A DNA stretch of 64,000 nt from Verrucomicrobiaceae bacterium (GTDB lineage Bacteria > Verrucomicrobiota > Verrucomicrobiia > Verrucomicrobiales > Verrucomicrobiaceae). Numbering within the stretch: position 1 is the stretch's first letter; every line of letters begins with the position of its first letter. The notes beneath the pieces were generated by a model, which saw nothing but the letters and a program-made list of their open reading frames with translations, ran no database searches and had not been told where the DNA came from. The stretch is from contig JAIXSY010000055.1 in assembly GCA_027484445.1 (NCBI GenBank), positions 124,001-188,000 on the forward strand, written 5' to 3'. Both the position numbers and the translations under genes were made by a program. This document shows, piece by piece, positions 1-8,494 of the stretch.

Positions 1-973
1 TGGCCTCCCAGACCATGACGTTGCCGTTGCGGTCACAGGTGGCCAAAAGAATGCCATCCGGGCTGAACTTGGTGCCAAGCAGCCACTCGGTGTGCTTGCT
101 GATGGTGTAGAGTTCTTCACCTGTGGCGCTGTCGTAGCACTTCACCTTTTTGGAAGTGCAACCGATGGCAACCATCTTGTGATCCGGGCTGATGTCAGCT
201 GCCATGACTTGGTCAAATTCCTTGCCGACTTCGATCATGCGCTTGCCCGTTTTCACATCCCAAACCACGGCATGACCAAACTTGCCACCACGACCACCGC
301 CCATGACAAGAAGGCTCCCGTTGCGACTGAACTGGAGTGAACGCGCGTAGCCTTCTGTGTAAGGGAAGATTCCGGCGAGCTGCTTGGTGTCTGTGTCATA
401 AAGCAGGATTTGCTTCGGTGCCGCCATGGCGACCAGAGAGGTCCAAGGGCTGGCCGCCATGGCGACGATGGCCGTGGTGCGTGGTGTAACGACAACAGGC
501 TCCAGCAAAACATGTTCAGGCTTGGCGATGGGGCCTTCCGGCTTGCCGCTCGTCACGGTCACTGCCATGTCCACCTTGGGCTTTGCAGACTTTTTCGCGA
601 CGCTGCTCTTGGTTTCCAGCAGACCGCCTGTGACCCATTTGGCCAAAATTTCCAGCTCCTTGGCATTCAGGGGGGCACCTTCAGGCGGCATGAAGGGTTC
701 TTCTTTCTTCGCGCAAGTGGTCCAGAGTCTTGAGCCATCGACATTTCCTGCGTCCACGACAGCTCCACCACCCCCGCCAGCCATGACAGCGCCGAAGCTG
801 GTCAGGTCGAGGTCCCCTTTTTTCTTATCAGGATTGTGACAGGAAAAGCATTTGTTCTCCAGCAGGGGCTTGATGTGATCCTCATAGGTGATCTTTTCCG
901 CCTCCTGAGCGATCAGGGCTGAAGAGCTGAGGGAAAGCGAAGCTAGTGTGGTGAAAACCTGGCGCGACGTCAT
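1..973 (-). CDS. Secreted cytochrome c / WD40 propeller protein, 3' end outside window
   Basis: The reading frame opens with ATG at 973 and runs off the left edge without a stop, so about 324 residues are visible and the C-terminus is missing. Residues 1-22 look like a signal peptide ending before Gln23. A haem-binding C-F-S-C-H motif follows at residues 42-46, then a helical stretch with a Met in the context PFMPP, as expected of the planctomycete-type cytochrome c domain (PF07635 family). From about residue 170 the sequence becomes WD40-like, with repeating S-x-D-G and V-W-D/E blocks (ISPDHKMVAIG, FSPDGILLATCD, VMVWEA). In PVC bacteria such fusions are periplasmic proteins of unknown electron partner. 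Function beyond haem binding and propeller scaffolding is inference. Confidence 0.85.
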   Translation of the reverse strand, partial: MTSRQVFTTLASLSLSSSALIAQEAEKITYEDHIKPLLENKCFSCHNPDKKKGDLDLTSFGAVMAGGGGGAVVDAGNVDGSRLWTTCAKKEEPFMPPEGAPLNAKELEILAKWVTGGLLETKSSVAKKSAKPKVDMAVTVTSGKPEGPIAKPEHVLLEPVVVTPRTTAIVAMAASPWTSLVAMAAPKQILLYDTDTKQLAGIFPYTEGYARSLQFSRNGSLLVMGGGRGGKFGHAVVWDVKTGKRMIEVGKEFDQVMAADISPDHKMVAIGCTSKKVKCYDSATGEELYTISKHTEWLLGTKFSPDGILLATCDRNGNVMVWEA

Positions 974-1123
974 GGGGGGTTATTTGTCAGTCGAAATTAC
1001 GCCGCCAGATGCCAAAGCCTTTCGGACAGGCTGAAGGATAGCAGCAGGAGGCGATACGAGTGGTCGAGCATTCCAGGTTGTGCGCTTGCCACCCCTTCCC
1101 CAGATCGGCTTGCCTGAGCGGGC

Positions 1124-1160
1124 AAAAAAAAGCACGGCCCCTCGTCAGAGCCGTGCTTTT
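1124..1160 (-). terminator. Rho-independent terminator of the RRM gene
   Basis: An 8-bp perfect stem (1131-1138 with 1150-1157, core AGCACGGC) encloses an 11-nt loop. Read on the minus strand it is followed by a run of seven T (the A tract 1124-1130). It lies 25 bases beyond the RRM gene stop. The 3' arm is also followed by TTTT on the plus strand, so it may work in both directions. Confidence 0.85.
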
Positions 1161-1184
1161 CAAAGAAACGTCGATTCGATAGGC

Positions 1185-1565
1185 TTACCAGCGCTCGCTG
1201 CGGCCACCGCCGCCACCACCGTAGCCGCCTTTGCCGCCGCCTTTGCCAGCGTAACCACCACGGCCACCGCCACCGCCGTAGCCACCACCACCACCGCCAC
1301 CGTAAGCTGGGCGTTCTTCCTTCGGACGAGCTTCATTGATGGCCAAAGGACGGCCCATGAAGTCTTGCTCGTTCAGGCCTTTGATGGCCTCTTCCATAGC
1401 CGTGACCGTGTCCATGGTCACAAAGGCGAAGCCGCGAGGACGGCCAGTCACACGGTCCATGGGCAGGAACAGGTCCGTCACAGTGCCGTATTGGGAGAAC
1501 AGGTCGCGCAGGTCGGATTCCATCGCGGCGAAGGGCAGGTTGCCCACATACATTTTCGTATTCAT
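1185..1565 (-). CDS. Glycine-rich RRM RNA-binding protein
   Basis: This 126-residue protein consists of one RNA recognition motif followed by a glycine-rich tail. RNP2 (MYVGNL) is at residues 5-10 and RNP1 (RGFAFVTM) at about 44-51, with the conserved aromatic residues that stack on RNA bases. The domain ends at about residue 80. The tail is nearly all Gly, Tyr and Arg (repeats of YGGGGG and GGYGG), like cyanobacterial and plant glycine-rich RNA-binding proteins. Such bacterial proteins bind single-stranded RNA and often respond to cold, but the target here is unknown. The gene is monocistronic, with its own terminator downstream. The repetitive Gly codons explain the simple-sequence look of 1190-1310. 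Confidence 0.92.
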   Translation of the reverse strand: MNTKMYVGNLPFAAMESDLRDLFSQYGTVTDLFLPMDRVTGRPRGFAFVTMDTVTAMEEAIKGLNEQDFMGRPLAINEARPKEERPAYGGGGGGGYGGGGGRGGYAGKGGGKGGYGGGGGGRSERW

Positions 1566-1773
1566 AACTTATCTTGGATAGCATCAATCGGACGACGACA
1601 AAATGAGCTCCAAGGGCGGATTTCAGAACACCAAAGAATCCGGGGAGTCACCTGATGAACAGCTCTGTCTTGCCTTCACAGGTTGACGGACTGTGCTCTC
1701 GCCCAGTTTAGAGTGGGGCACAAGCATTGTTTTGAAAACAGCGAGGATTCTTTGGCGGCGCACAGCTTTCCCG

Positions 1774-1805
1774 AAAAAAAAGCCGAGCACGCGCAGGTGC
1801 TCGGC
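1774..1805 (-). terminator. Rho-independent terminator of the AraC gene
   Basis: A perfect 9-bp stem (1782-1790 with 1797-1805, arm GCCGAGCAC) has a 6-nt loop. On the minus strand it is followed by eight T (A tract 1774-1781). It sits 34 bases past the stop codon of the AraC-family gene. Confidence 0.9.
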
Positions 1806-1839
1806 CTCTGGTTCAGGGGGGACTGGAGAAACGTGGCAC

Positions 1840-2658
1840 TCAAGCTGCCAGCGCATGACCGCGCTCTTCCCGAATGCGTCCACGGAATTCGGTGGGGGAT
1901 TCACTGGCGATGCGGCGGAAGCTTCGGTTGAAGTGAGAGAGCGATTGGAAGCCCACGTCGTAGGCCACTTCTGTGATGCGGGCATCTGGCTTCATGAGCA
2001 TCCGCTTGGCTTTTTCCACACGAGCACGGTTCACAAAGTCAGTGAAGGTCAGGCCTGTAGCACGCTTGAAGATTTTGCAGAAATGGAACGGACTCACGTT
2101 CACCGCTCCAGCCACCTGCTCTAGCGTCATGGACTCTGCTAGGTGAGCATGGATGTAGATCTTTGCGTTTCGCACGGCCTGCGGTTCGTGGGAAGTATGA
2201 GCAAAGAGCATACGATGCGCACACTCACCCAGCTGGAGGGCAAAGGAACGCAAGAGGGTCAGGGCAGCTTGGTAACGGCTCGGCGACATCATGGGAGCAT
2301 GATTGAAATGAACCCGCGCACCGTGGATTTCAGCGGCAGTGCGATCATCATCCAAGAGAGCATTCGCGAGGGGAGCAAAGCTTTCCGCCGTGGCTGCTTC
2401 CAGCCGGACTCCGCCTGTTTCCAGCAAAGCGACAGGAGTTTTGCCGACACGAACGGGCACCGAGGAGCGGACCACGCCGGCCACACCTCTGCGGGTGATC
2501 ACCTCTTCGACGAATTCTTCATCCTCTTGAGCACGCAAATTCAGCGGCAGTCCCGTCAGGGTGTGAAAAGCGGTTTGATAGCCGCGGAAGAGATCGCCCT
2601 CGGCAAGAGTCTCAATGAAGCGCTGCTGACCGTTGTGCTTGGAGATGGGAGTTTGCAT
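1840..2658 (-). CDS. AraC-family regulator with PocR-like sensor domain
   Basis: This 272-residue protein has a C-terminal double helix-turn-helix at about residues 168-265. Its hallmarks are the first recognition block around ESMTLEQVAGAVNVSPFHF and the second around ARITEVAYDVGFQSLSHFNR. The N-terminal half contains F-H-T-L-T-G-L-P-L and a hydrophobic core ending in SFAPLANALL, which resembles the PocR ligand-binding domain found in front of AraC and histidine kinase modules. It should therefore bind a small ligand and activate a promoter. No obvious target is adjacent: the neighbours are rsfS upstream and the RRM gene downstream, each separated by hairpins. The ligand and the regulon are unknown. 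Confidence 0.88.
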   Translation of the reverse strand: MQTPISKHNGQQRFIETLAEGDLFRGYQTAFHTLTGLPLNLRAQEDEEFVEEVITRRGVAGVVRSSVPVRVGKTPVALLETGGVRLEAATAESFAPLANALLDDDRTAAEIHGARVHFNHAPMMSPSRYQAALTLLRSFALQLGECAHRMLFAHTSHEPQAVRNAKIYIHAHLAESMTLEQVAGAVNVSPFHFCKIFKRATGLTFTDFVNRARVEKAKRMLMKPDARITEVAYDVGFQSLSHFNRSFRRIASESPTEFRGRIREERGHALAA

Positions 2659-2761
2659 GTCGTGTGTGGGTGTTGGGTTGACACACGGATGCTAGGGGCT
2701 GTGCGCGGATTGCTCCATTCGTGGCGACCACGGCACAATTCATGAGGAGCTGCCGCAAGCC

Positions 2762-2786
2762 CCGCATAGTGGACTCCACTACGCGG
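2762..2786. repeat. 25-bp near-perfect palindrome between rsfS and the AraC gene
   Basis: CCGCATAGTGGA (2762-2773) and TCCACTACGCGG (2775-2786) match as inverted repeats at 11 of 12 positions around a single central C. It begins 14 bases past the rsfS stop. There is no T tract on either strand, so a classical terminator is unlikely. It may be a REP-like repeat or an operator for the downstream AraC gene, whose start is 103 bases away. Confidence 0.6.
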
Positions 2787-2800
2787 ACATCAGGGGCGAC

Positions 2801-3283
2801 TCACCCTTTCTTGCGCGCACTGGCCTTTTTGGCTGCCTTTTTCGCGGGTGCCTTGCGGGCAGCCTTCTTGGCCGTGGCTTTTTTAGCGGGTGCTTTTTTC
2901 ACCGCTGCTTTTTTGGCTACAGGCGGCGGCGAAGTCTCCTCCTGCCAAGGCAAAACGGGCGCATCTCCCCACAGCTCTTCCAGAGCATAGTAGTCACGCT
3001 TTTCAGGTGACTGAATGTGCACCAACACATTCGGATAGTTCACGATCAGCCACTGGCTTTCGTAAGAGCCATCCACAAAGAGCGGCTTCTGCCCGTGCTC
3101 CTCACGCATCTGCTCGACGATCTCATCCCGCACGGCTCTCAACTGAGGCGCGGATACGGCAGAGCAGATGACAAAGAAATCCGTCACGGGCGACAGCCCG
3201 CGCAGGTCCAGCAGCACGATGTCTTCGGCTTTTTTATCATCTGCATATTTCGCGCAAAGGCGGGCGGTTTCGAGGGCTTCCAT
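2801..3283 (-). CDS. rsfS: Ribosomal silencing factor RsfS with Lys/Ala-rich tail
   Basis: Residues 1-115 match RsfS (Iojap/DUF143), which binds uL14 on the 50S subunit and blocks joining with the 30S subunit when nutrients are scarce. Visible family features are the strand DIVLLDLRGLSPVTDFFVIC, the block HGQKPLFVDGSYESQWLIVNY, and the end-of-domain motif RDYYALEELWGDAP. The usual protein is about 110-130 residues. This one is 160 because of a C-terminal tail of about 45 residues made of repeated AKKA/APAKK units, like a histone H1 tail. The gene is divergent from xseB, with 172 bases between them. The domain call is secure; the role of the tail is inference (RNA or ribosome binding). Confidence 0.95.
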   Translation of the reverse strand: MEALETARLCAKYADDKKAEDIVLLDLRGLSPVTDFFVICSAVSAPQLRAVRDEIVEQMREEHGQKPLFVDGSYESQWLIVNYPNVLVHIQSPEKRDYYALEELWGDAPVLPWQEETSPPPVAKKAAVKKAPAKKATAKKAARKAPAKKAAKKASARKKG

Positions 3284-3455
3284 GGGGTCAAACTTTGAGT
3301 AGCCTCATCCCAGAGCCTACTTTCAGCTCACGCGCAAGCCCGCAAGCAGCCAGCACCCCGGTCGGTTGCAGGTCGTTTCGACAGCGTGCATGCGCTGGTT
3401 TTACCGCTTGCCAGGGCAGCGTCACTCCTGATAATGCGCGCCCATTTCTCGCCCC

Positions 3456-3803
3456 ATGCCTGCCCCTTCTCCCACCCCAGAGCCGACTCTCGAACAGGCG
3501 ATGTCGCGCCTTGAGGACGTGGTGGCTGACATCGAACAGGAAGGCGCGACCTTGGAGGTCATGGTCGCCCGCTATGAGGAGGGCATGCAGCTGCTGAAAG
3601 TGTGCAGCCGCATCCTCGAAACCGCCCAGCGACGCATCGAAATGGTCACCCGCGCCGCGAATGGCGAGGTCACGCTCACGGACTACGAAGCAAATAGCAG
3701 TCCTGAACTGATGGAATCCCGCCCAGCCGCTGCGCCGACCAAGCGCAAATCTCCCGCCTCTGCCCCGGCCCCTGACGCCAGCGACGAAATCCGACTTTTT
3801 TGA
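3456..3803 (+). CDS. xseB: Exodeoxyribonuclease VII small subunit
   Basis: The family core, about residues 8-70, has the LEQAMSRLEDVVADIEQ helix and the LLKVCSRILETAQRRIE helix that packs against XseA. Exonuclease VII degrades single-stranded DNA from both ends. The usual length is 70-85 residues. This copy is 115 because of a Pro/Ala/Ser-rich linker from about residue 85, but it ends in EIRLF, a C-terminal motif common in XseB. The large subunit xseA is not in the window. The stop codon TGA (3801-3803) overlaps the non-ATG start assigned to dxs, which suggests translational coupling. Confidence 0.9.
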   Translation: MPAPSPTPEPTLEQAMSRLEDVVADIEQEGATLEVMVARYEEGMQLLKVCSRILETAQRRIEMVTRAANGEVTLTDYEANSSPELMESRPAAAPTKRKSPASAPAPDASDEIRLF

Positions 3804-5704
3804 TCTTGCTCAACGTGGACACAGCTTCCCTGCCCCCCATCACCTGCCCTGCCGACCTCAAAGCTCTGCCTTTGGAGAAGCTGCCCGCTCTTGCGGAAAA
3901 AATCCGTCAGACTCTGATCTCTACTCTCGCAGAAACCGGCGGACATCTGGGGCCAAATCTGGGAGTCGTGGAGTTGACTCTAGCCATGCACCGGGTCTTT
4001 GACACGCCAGCGGACAAGTTTGTCTTCGATGTTGCCCACCAAGGCTATGTCCACAAGATGCTCACGGGCCGCTGGGACAAGATCGGCACCATCCGCCAGT
4101 ATGAAGGCCTGAACGGCTTCCTTCTGCGCAGCGAAAGCGAGCACGATTGCTACGGCGCAGGCCACGCGGGCACCTCCGTCGGTGCTGCACTCGGCATGGC
4201 CACCGCCCGCGATTTGAAGGGCACCGACGAACATGTCGTCTGCGTCGCCGGTGACGCCGCCTTCACCTGCGGCCCCGTTTTTGAAGCGCTGAACAACGTC
4301 GCCGCACACACGAAGAAGCTGATCATTGTCCTCAATGACAACGAATGGAGCATCGACAAAAACGTCGGCGCCATCGCCAGCTACTTCAACACGATCGCCA
4401 CCCATCCTGGGTTCGCGAATTTGCATGAGAAAGCAGCCAAGTTTGTCGAGTTCATGCTTGGCGATGGCGCGCGCAAACTCGCAGAACGTGTCGAAAAAAC
4501 CGCCAAGGGTCTGCTTCTTCCACAAAGCGAAGGTCCACACAACCGCAGCACGCTTTTCGATGAATTCGGCATCCGCTACTACGGCCCGATTGATGGCCAC
4601 AACTTGCCACTGCTGATCCAGACCTTTGAGTTTCTGAAGAACCAAAACGAGCCTGTCATCCTGCACATCCTGACGGAAAAAGGTCGCGGTTACAAACCCG
4701 CTCTGGAAGATCCTTTGAAATTCCACGGCCTGGGCAAATACAACGTGGAGACTGGCGAAACTGCCGGCACCGACAAGCCCACCTACTCACAGATCTACGG
4801 CCGCAGCGTCACCGACTTCGCCAAGGAAGACCAAAGCATCGTGGCCATCACCGGTGCCATGCCAGGCGGCACTGGCTTGATCGTCTTCAAGAAAGAACTG
4901 CCCGAGCGTTACTTCGATGTCGGCATCGCTGAGGAACATGCTGCCCTCTTCGCCTGTGGTCTTGCCACGCAGGGCATGAAGCCCTTCCTGACGATTTACT
5001 CGACCTTCATGCAGCGCGCCTTTGACATGATCGTGCATGACATGGCCATCCAAAATTTGCCCGTGCGGCTCTGCATGGACCGCGGCAGTCTGAGTGGAGA
5101 CGATGGCCCGACTCACCACGGCTTGTTCGACATTGCCTACCTGCGCGGCGTGCCTGGTCTCGTTCATATGCAGCCCAAGGATGAGGATGAATTCGTGGAC
5201 ATGCTGTGGACGATGGCGAACTACGAGAAAGGCCCCATCGCCATCCGTTACCCGCGTGGGAATGGACCAGGCGTCACGCCAAAGCCACGCCCGCAGGTGC
5301 TGGAAATCGGCAAGGCCGAACTTGTCGCCGACGGCAGCGATGTCGCTTTGATCGGCCTGGGGGAAATGTTTCCGATTGCTCAAAAAGCCAAACAAGAGCT
5401 GGAGGCCAAAGGCCTCTCTGTAGCGCTGATCAATCCACGCTGGATCAAGCCCCTCGATGGCGCTTTGATCGAACAAATCGCCGCCAAGGTGAAGGTCGTC
5501 TGCACCCTCGAGGATCACGTGCTGATGAATGGCTTTGGATGTGGAGTGATCGAGCATCTGAATGACGCAGGCATCAAAACACCCGTCGTGCGCATTGGCT
5601 GGCCCGACACCTTCATCGAGCACGGCAGTGTCTCGGTTCTTCGCAAAAAACACGGCCTCACCGTGGAAAACTGCGTGGCTAAGGTGATGGCCAAGCTCGG
5701 TTGA
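3800..5704 (+). CDS. dxs: 1-Deoxy-D-xylulose-5-phosphate synthase
   Basis: DXS condenses pyruvate and glyceraldehyde 3-phosphate to start the MEP isoprenoid pathway and also feeds thiamine and pyridoxal synthesis. The 634-residue product has the thiamine diphosphate site (CVAGDAAFTCGPVFEALNN, with the later LNDNEWSI), the GGHLGPNLGVVELT block near the N-terminus, and the pyrimidine domain with the catalytic Glu in DVGIAEEHA and DRGSLSGDDGPTHHG. The start is uncertain. TTG at 3800 overlaps the xseB stop, and GTG at 3815 is an alternative; neither has a clear Shine-Dalgarno site. Pairing of xseB with dxs is a common bacterial arrangement. The DUF167 gene follows after 12 bases. Confidence 0.96.
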   Translation: MILLNVDTASLPPITCPADLKALPLEKLPALAEKIRQTLISTLAETGGHLGPNLGVVELTLAMHRVFDTPADKFVFDVAHQGYVHKMLTGRWDKIGTIRQYEGLNGFLLRSESEHDCYGAGHAGTSVGAALGMATARDLKGTDEHVVCVAGDAAFTCGPVFEALNNVAAHTKKLIIVLNDNEWSIDKNVGAIASYFNTIATHPGFANLHEKAAKFVEFMLGDGARKLAERVEKTAKGLLLPQSEGPHNRSTLFDEFGIRYYGPIDGHNLPLLIQTFEFLKNQNEPVILHILTEKGRGYKPALEDPLKFHGLGKYNVETGETAGTDKPTYSQIYGRSVTDFAKEDQSIVAITGAMPGGTGLIVFKKELPERYFDVGIAEEHAALFACGLATQGMKPFLTIYSTFMQRAFDMIVHDMAIQNLPVRLCMDRGSLSGDDGPTHHGLFDIAYLRGVPGLVHMQPKDEDEFVDMLWTMANYEKGPIAIRYPRGNGPGVTPKPRPQVLEIGKAELVADGSDVALIGLGEMFPIAQKAKQELEAKGLSVALINPRWIKPLDGALIEQIAAKVKVVCTLEDHVLMNGFGCGVIEHLNDAGIKTPVVRIGWPDTFIEHGSVSVLRKKHGLTVENCVAKVMAKLG

Positions 5705-5716
5705 TGCTTCAAAGCC

Positions 5717-5986
5717 ATGGCTCAGCTTCACGTCCGCGTCACGCCCAACGCACGGCGTTCAAGCGTCATGAACTGGGGTAGCGATGAAAAAGGCAGACCC
5801 GTGCTGCTGATCAAGCTGGGGGCTCCTCCTGTCGAAGGCAAGGCCAACAACGAACTCCTGCGCTTCCTTGCTGAACTGCTGCAGGTGCCACGTGGCAACC
5901 TAGAACTCATTCGCGGCCAAGGTAGCCGCCAAAAGACCGTCGAGATCCCCGACGAGGCTATGGCTCGCCTTCCGCAGAAGAGCTGA
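5717..5986 (+). CDS. DUF167 (YggU-family) protein
   Basis: This 89-residue protein carries the DUF167 signature: a basic start with VRVTPNARRS, the loop LGAPPVEGKANNELLRFLAELL, and the RGQGSRQKTVEI strand. The family is small, soluble and widespread, with a known fold but no settled biochemical role. The gene follows dxs by 12 bases and is probably the last gene of the xseB-dxs unit. It converges with galU 25 bases away. Confidence 0.9.
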   Translation: MAQLHVRVTPNARRSSVMNWGSDEKGRPVLLIKLGAPPVEGKANNELLRFLAELLQVPRGNLELIRGQGSRQKTVEIPDEAMARLPQKS

Positions 5987-6011
5987 TGAACCACTTTTTA
6001 GCTAGGCCGAC

Positions 6012-6890
6012 TCAGCCCACCAACGTGCGTAGGTGAACTTGGATGGCCTCACGCAAGTCAGGGTGCTGAAGCGCAAAGTGCAAGTTCGCTTTGATGAAGT
6101 CCAGCTTGTTGCCGATGTCGTGACGTTGACCATCGTAACGCAGTCCGTGAAGAGCCTCTTCTTTCATCAAAGAAGCCATGGCGTCCGTGAGCTGAAGCTC
6201 TCCCCCTTTGCCTTTGGGCGTCTTTTCCAGATGAGCAAAGATGGCCGGAGACAAAACGTAGCGGGCACTGACGGCAAGGCGCGACGGAGCCTCTTCAGGA
6301 CGCGGTTTTTCCACAAACTGTGCGGCACGGATGACGCCAGGAGCAATCTCCTGGCCGCCCAGAATGCCATAGCGGCTCACCTTTTCTTCAGGCACCTGCT
6401 GCAGGGCCACCGCAGAGCCACCATGTGTCTCCACCAAGTCCGCAAGCTGACGGGTGACTGGACGGCCTGGATCATCCGTGGTCACCACCGTGTCGCCCAG
6501 CAGCACTGCAAAGGGCTCCGCGCCGACATGATCACGAGCATACAAAATGGCATCACCCAGCCCACCCATCTTTGGCTGCCAAATGTAATGGATGCGCGCC
6601 ATGGACTGCATCTGCCGCAGCATCTTCAGATCTTCGGTGCGGCCTTTGGCCTCCAGTTCCGCCTCCAGTTCATGAATGGGATGAAAGTGCTCCTCAATCG
6701 CACGCTTGCTGCGGCTGATGACGATTAGAATATCCGTGATGCCCGAAGCGACCGCTTCCTCGACGACATACTGAATGACAGGCTTGTCCACGAGGGGGAG
6801 CATCTCCTTGGGCACAGCCTTGGAGATGGGCAGAAAACGAGTGCCGAAACCGGCAGCGGGAATGACAGCTTTGCGAACTTTCGGGAACAT
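6012..6890 (-). CDS. galU: UTP-glucose-1-phosphate uridylyltransferase
   Basis: GalU makes UDP-glucose for glycogen, trehalose and cell-surface polysaccharides. The 292-residue sequence has the nucleotidyltransferase signature AAGFGTRFLPISKAVPKEML near the N-terminus, GLGDAILYARDHVG, and the metal-binding AVLLGDTVV strand. Length and motif order are normal for bacterial GalU. It is the last of five closely spaced minus-strand genes; 30 bases separate it from the propeller-like gene upstream. It converges with DUF167. The family assignment is firm; a specific role with the upstream sugar-related genes is inference. Confidence 0.95.
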   Translation of the reverse strand: MFPKVRKAVIPAAGFGTRFLPISKAVPKEMLPLVDKPVIQYVVEEAVASGITDILIVISRSKRAIEEHFHPIHELEAELEAKGRTEDLKMLRQMQSMARIHYIWQPKMGGLGDAILYARDHVGAEPFAVLLGDTVVTTDDPGRPVTRQLADLVETHGGSAVALQQVPEEKVSRYGILGGQEIAPGVIRAAQFVEKPRPEEAPSRLAVSARYVLSPAIFAHLEKTPKGKGGELQLTDAMASLMKEEALHGLRYDGQRHDIGNKLDFIKANLHFALQHPDLREAIQVHLRTLVG

Positions 6891-6920
6891 AGGAGCAGAT
6901 AAGCAGTGAAGGCACGGCGG

Positions 6921-8438
6921 CTACTGCGAGAGAGTCGTTTTTTGATTTTCCGCAGCCGGCACCTTGAGGCGCGCTGGAGCCAGACGCATGTCGTCCACAT
7001 CCAGACGATACATGAGCTGGTTGTAGTCATAGCGCGGCGTTTTCACCGGCTGTCCACTGAAGGTCTGCGTGTAGGTGCCCTCAAAGTAGAGCACACGTCC
7101 CTCTTGCTTCTGGAGGAAGGGGTGCTGACGTGGATTGTAAAAAGAATAGCGTGGATGGCTGGCGACCTTCACCGCGTTTTTCCAAGGCCCCGAGGGCGTG
7201 GGTGCCTCGGCATACCAGACCTCGCCCAAGTGCGATTCTTCTCCAGACTCCTGGGTGCCAATCATCACCCAGGCGCGACGATGGAGATTCCAGGCAACGC
7301 TGGAGCGATGGATGCGCACCGCTTTGCCCGTGAGGGCATCTTTCACCTGCAGCAGGGCGCGCTCCGCTGGCATCTGCTTCGTCGCCAGCTGTGCAGCCTC
7401 GGTGGCTTGGCTCACCGGTGGCAGGGCTTTTTGCCAAAGGTAGTCCTTTTCCTTCGAGGACCAGGCGAGTGCTTCATAGCTGCCTGGATTCATGACATCC
7501 GCATAGGTGGCAGGCACTCGCGTGGTGGCAAAGGCACTGCAAAAGTAAAACCAGTCAGTGCCATCTTCCGTGTGGCGGAAAGCATTGCCCTGCGGGTGCT
7601 GCCACTCGAACTCATCTCCAAGAAGCACCATCGGCACAAAGATGCCCTGCGCTTCATCAAACTCGCAGATGCCGTGTTCGAGCCGTGTGCTCAGATCTTT
7701 GTAGCGGCCGTAATGCCCCACCAGGTGCTCGTTTCCCTCCGCATCGGCGACGACCAACAGGCCGAAGATCCAGACCGCTCCCGGTTCTTGAGTCGGCATC
7801 ATGCGGCGGAGCTTGCCCTGATCGTCCGTCAGGTATTCTAGGTGAATGCCTTCCTCCGCACTGAGGCCACCTTTTTCACTGAGGTCAGACCAGGCACAGG
7901 TGGAATGAAAGTGGCCCAAGGGGTAATCGACCCGCTCCGTGTCCCCCCAAAGCCAAAAAACTCGATTTTTCCATAGCACCGCCTGCACGCTGTCCTGGCC
8001 CAGGACATGATTGAAATTGGCCCGAGGCAGCGGCACGGGCTGCCCAAGCAGCGTGGAGTCTCGATAAATACCCTGGCCGGTGATGCGATAAAGTCGCTCC
8101 GCAATGTTCAGCCGCATGACAGGCACCTCGACCTTTTCACCGAGCTTAGGCGTCAGCTTAATGCCAGCATGACCAAAGCCATCTTTGCCCACGGCGTAAC
8201 CGGGAGAGCTCACGTGGAAAAACACCTCACGCTCCATCAGCCCCGGCTCATGAAAGGCAATCCAGCCGGCGCTATCCGTGGTGTGCGTGATGTGGTTCAC
8301 CGTGGTCAACGTGACCAAGGGCACACCACGACGAGTGGACTCATCCACGAGGTGAATGGCAAACGCATCCTGCGACTGGCCGCACAAATCTGCCAAGCCT
8401 GTGCCAAGCATGAGCAAGGTCAGAATCAGGCGAGCCAT
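6921..8438 (-). CDS. Secreted propeller-like protein of unknown function
   Basis: This 505-residue protein starts with a signal peptide (hydrophobic residues 2-20, then Gln21). Residues 22-110 look like a carboxypeptidase-regulatory or transthyretin-like beta domain (DESTRRGVPLVTLTTVNH). The rest is rich in Trp/Tyr strands such as NRVFWLWGDTER, WIFGLLVVAD, WYAEAPTPSGPWKNAVKVAS and RVLYFEGTYTQTF. That pattern recalls DUF4185 or five-bladed glycosidase-like propellers, in which GPWKN-type blocks end blades. I cannot identify catalytic residues with confidence. It lies 56 bases downstream of the ThuA gene and 30 upstream of galU, so a carbohydrate-related role is plausible but inferred. Confidence 0.7.
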   Translation of the reverse strand: MARLILTLLMLGTGLADLCGQSQDAFAIHLVDESTRRGVPLVTLTTVNHITHTTDSAGWIAFHEPGLMEREVFFHVSSPGYAVGKDGFGHAGIKLTPKLGEKVEVPVMRLNIAERLYRITGQGIYRDSTLLGQPVPLPRANFNHVLGQDSVQAVLWKNRVFWLWGDTERVDYPLGHFHSTCAWSDLSEKGGLSAEEGIHLEYLTDDQGKLRRMMPTQEPGAVWIFGLLVVADAEGNEHLVGHYGRYKDLSTRLEHGICEFDEAQGIFVPMVLLGDEFEWQHPQGNAFRHTEDGTDWFYFCSAFATTRVPATYADVMNPGSYEALAWSSKEKDYLWQKALPPVSQATEAAQLATKQMPAERALLQVKDALTGKAVRIHRSSVAWNLHRRAWVMIGTQESGEESHLGEVWYAEAPTPSGPWKNAVKVASHPRYSFYNPRQHPFLQKQEGRVLYFEGTYTQTFSGQPVKTPRYDYNQLMYRLDVDDMRLAPARLKVPAAENQKTTLSQ

Positions 8439-8494
8439 GGTGCAGCGAATGTGGAGTGGAAATCCAAAGATGAAGGCAAAAGCAAGCGCGAGGC

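Noticed and set aside
1190..1310. Apparent trinucleotide-type tandem repeats
   Set aside because: They are Gly/Tyr codons in the tail of the RRM protein, not a satellite or CRISPR array.
1683..1712. TTGACG followed by TTTAGA at promoter spacing on the plus strand
   Set aside because: There is no plus-strand gene downstream before the terminator of the AraC gene, and the second box is a poor match.
2810..2920. Repeated GCC/GCT-TTT-type units that could look like a short tandem repeat
   Set aside because: They encode the Lys/Ala tail of RsfS in frame and vary as codons do.
4787..5731. 314-residue minus-strand frame opposite dxs
   Set aside because: It is antisense to the conserved transketolase-like region of dxs and has no recognisable domain.
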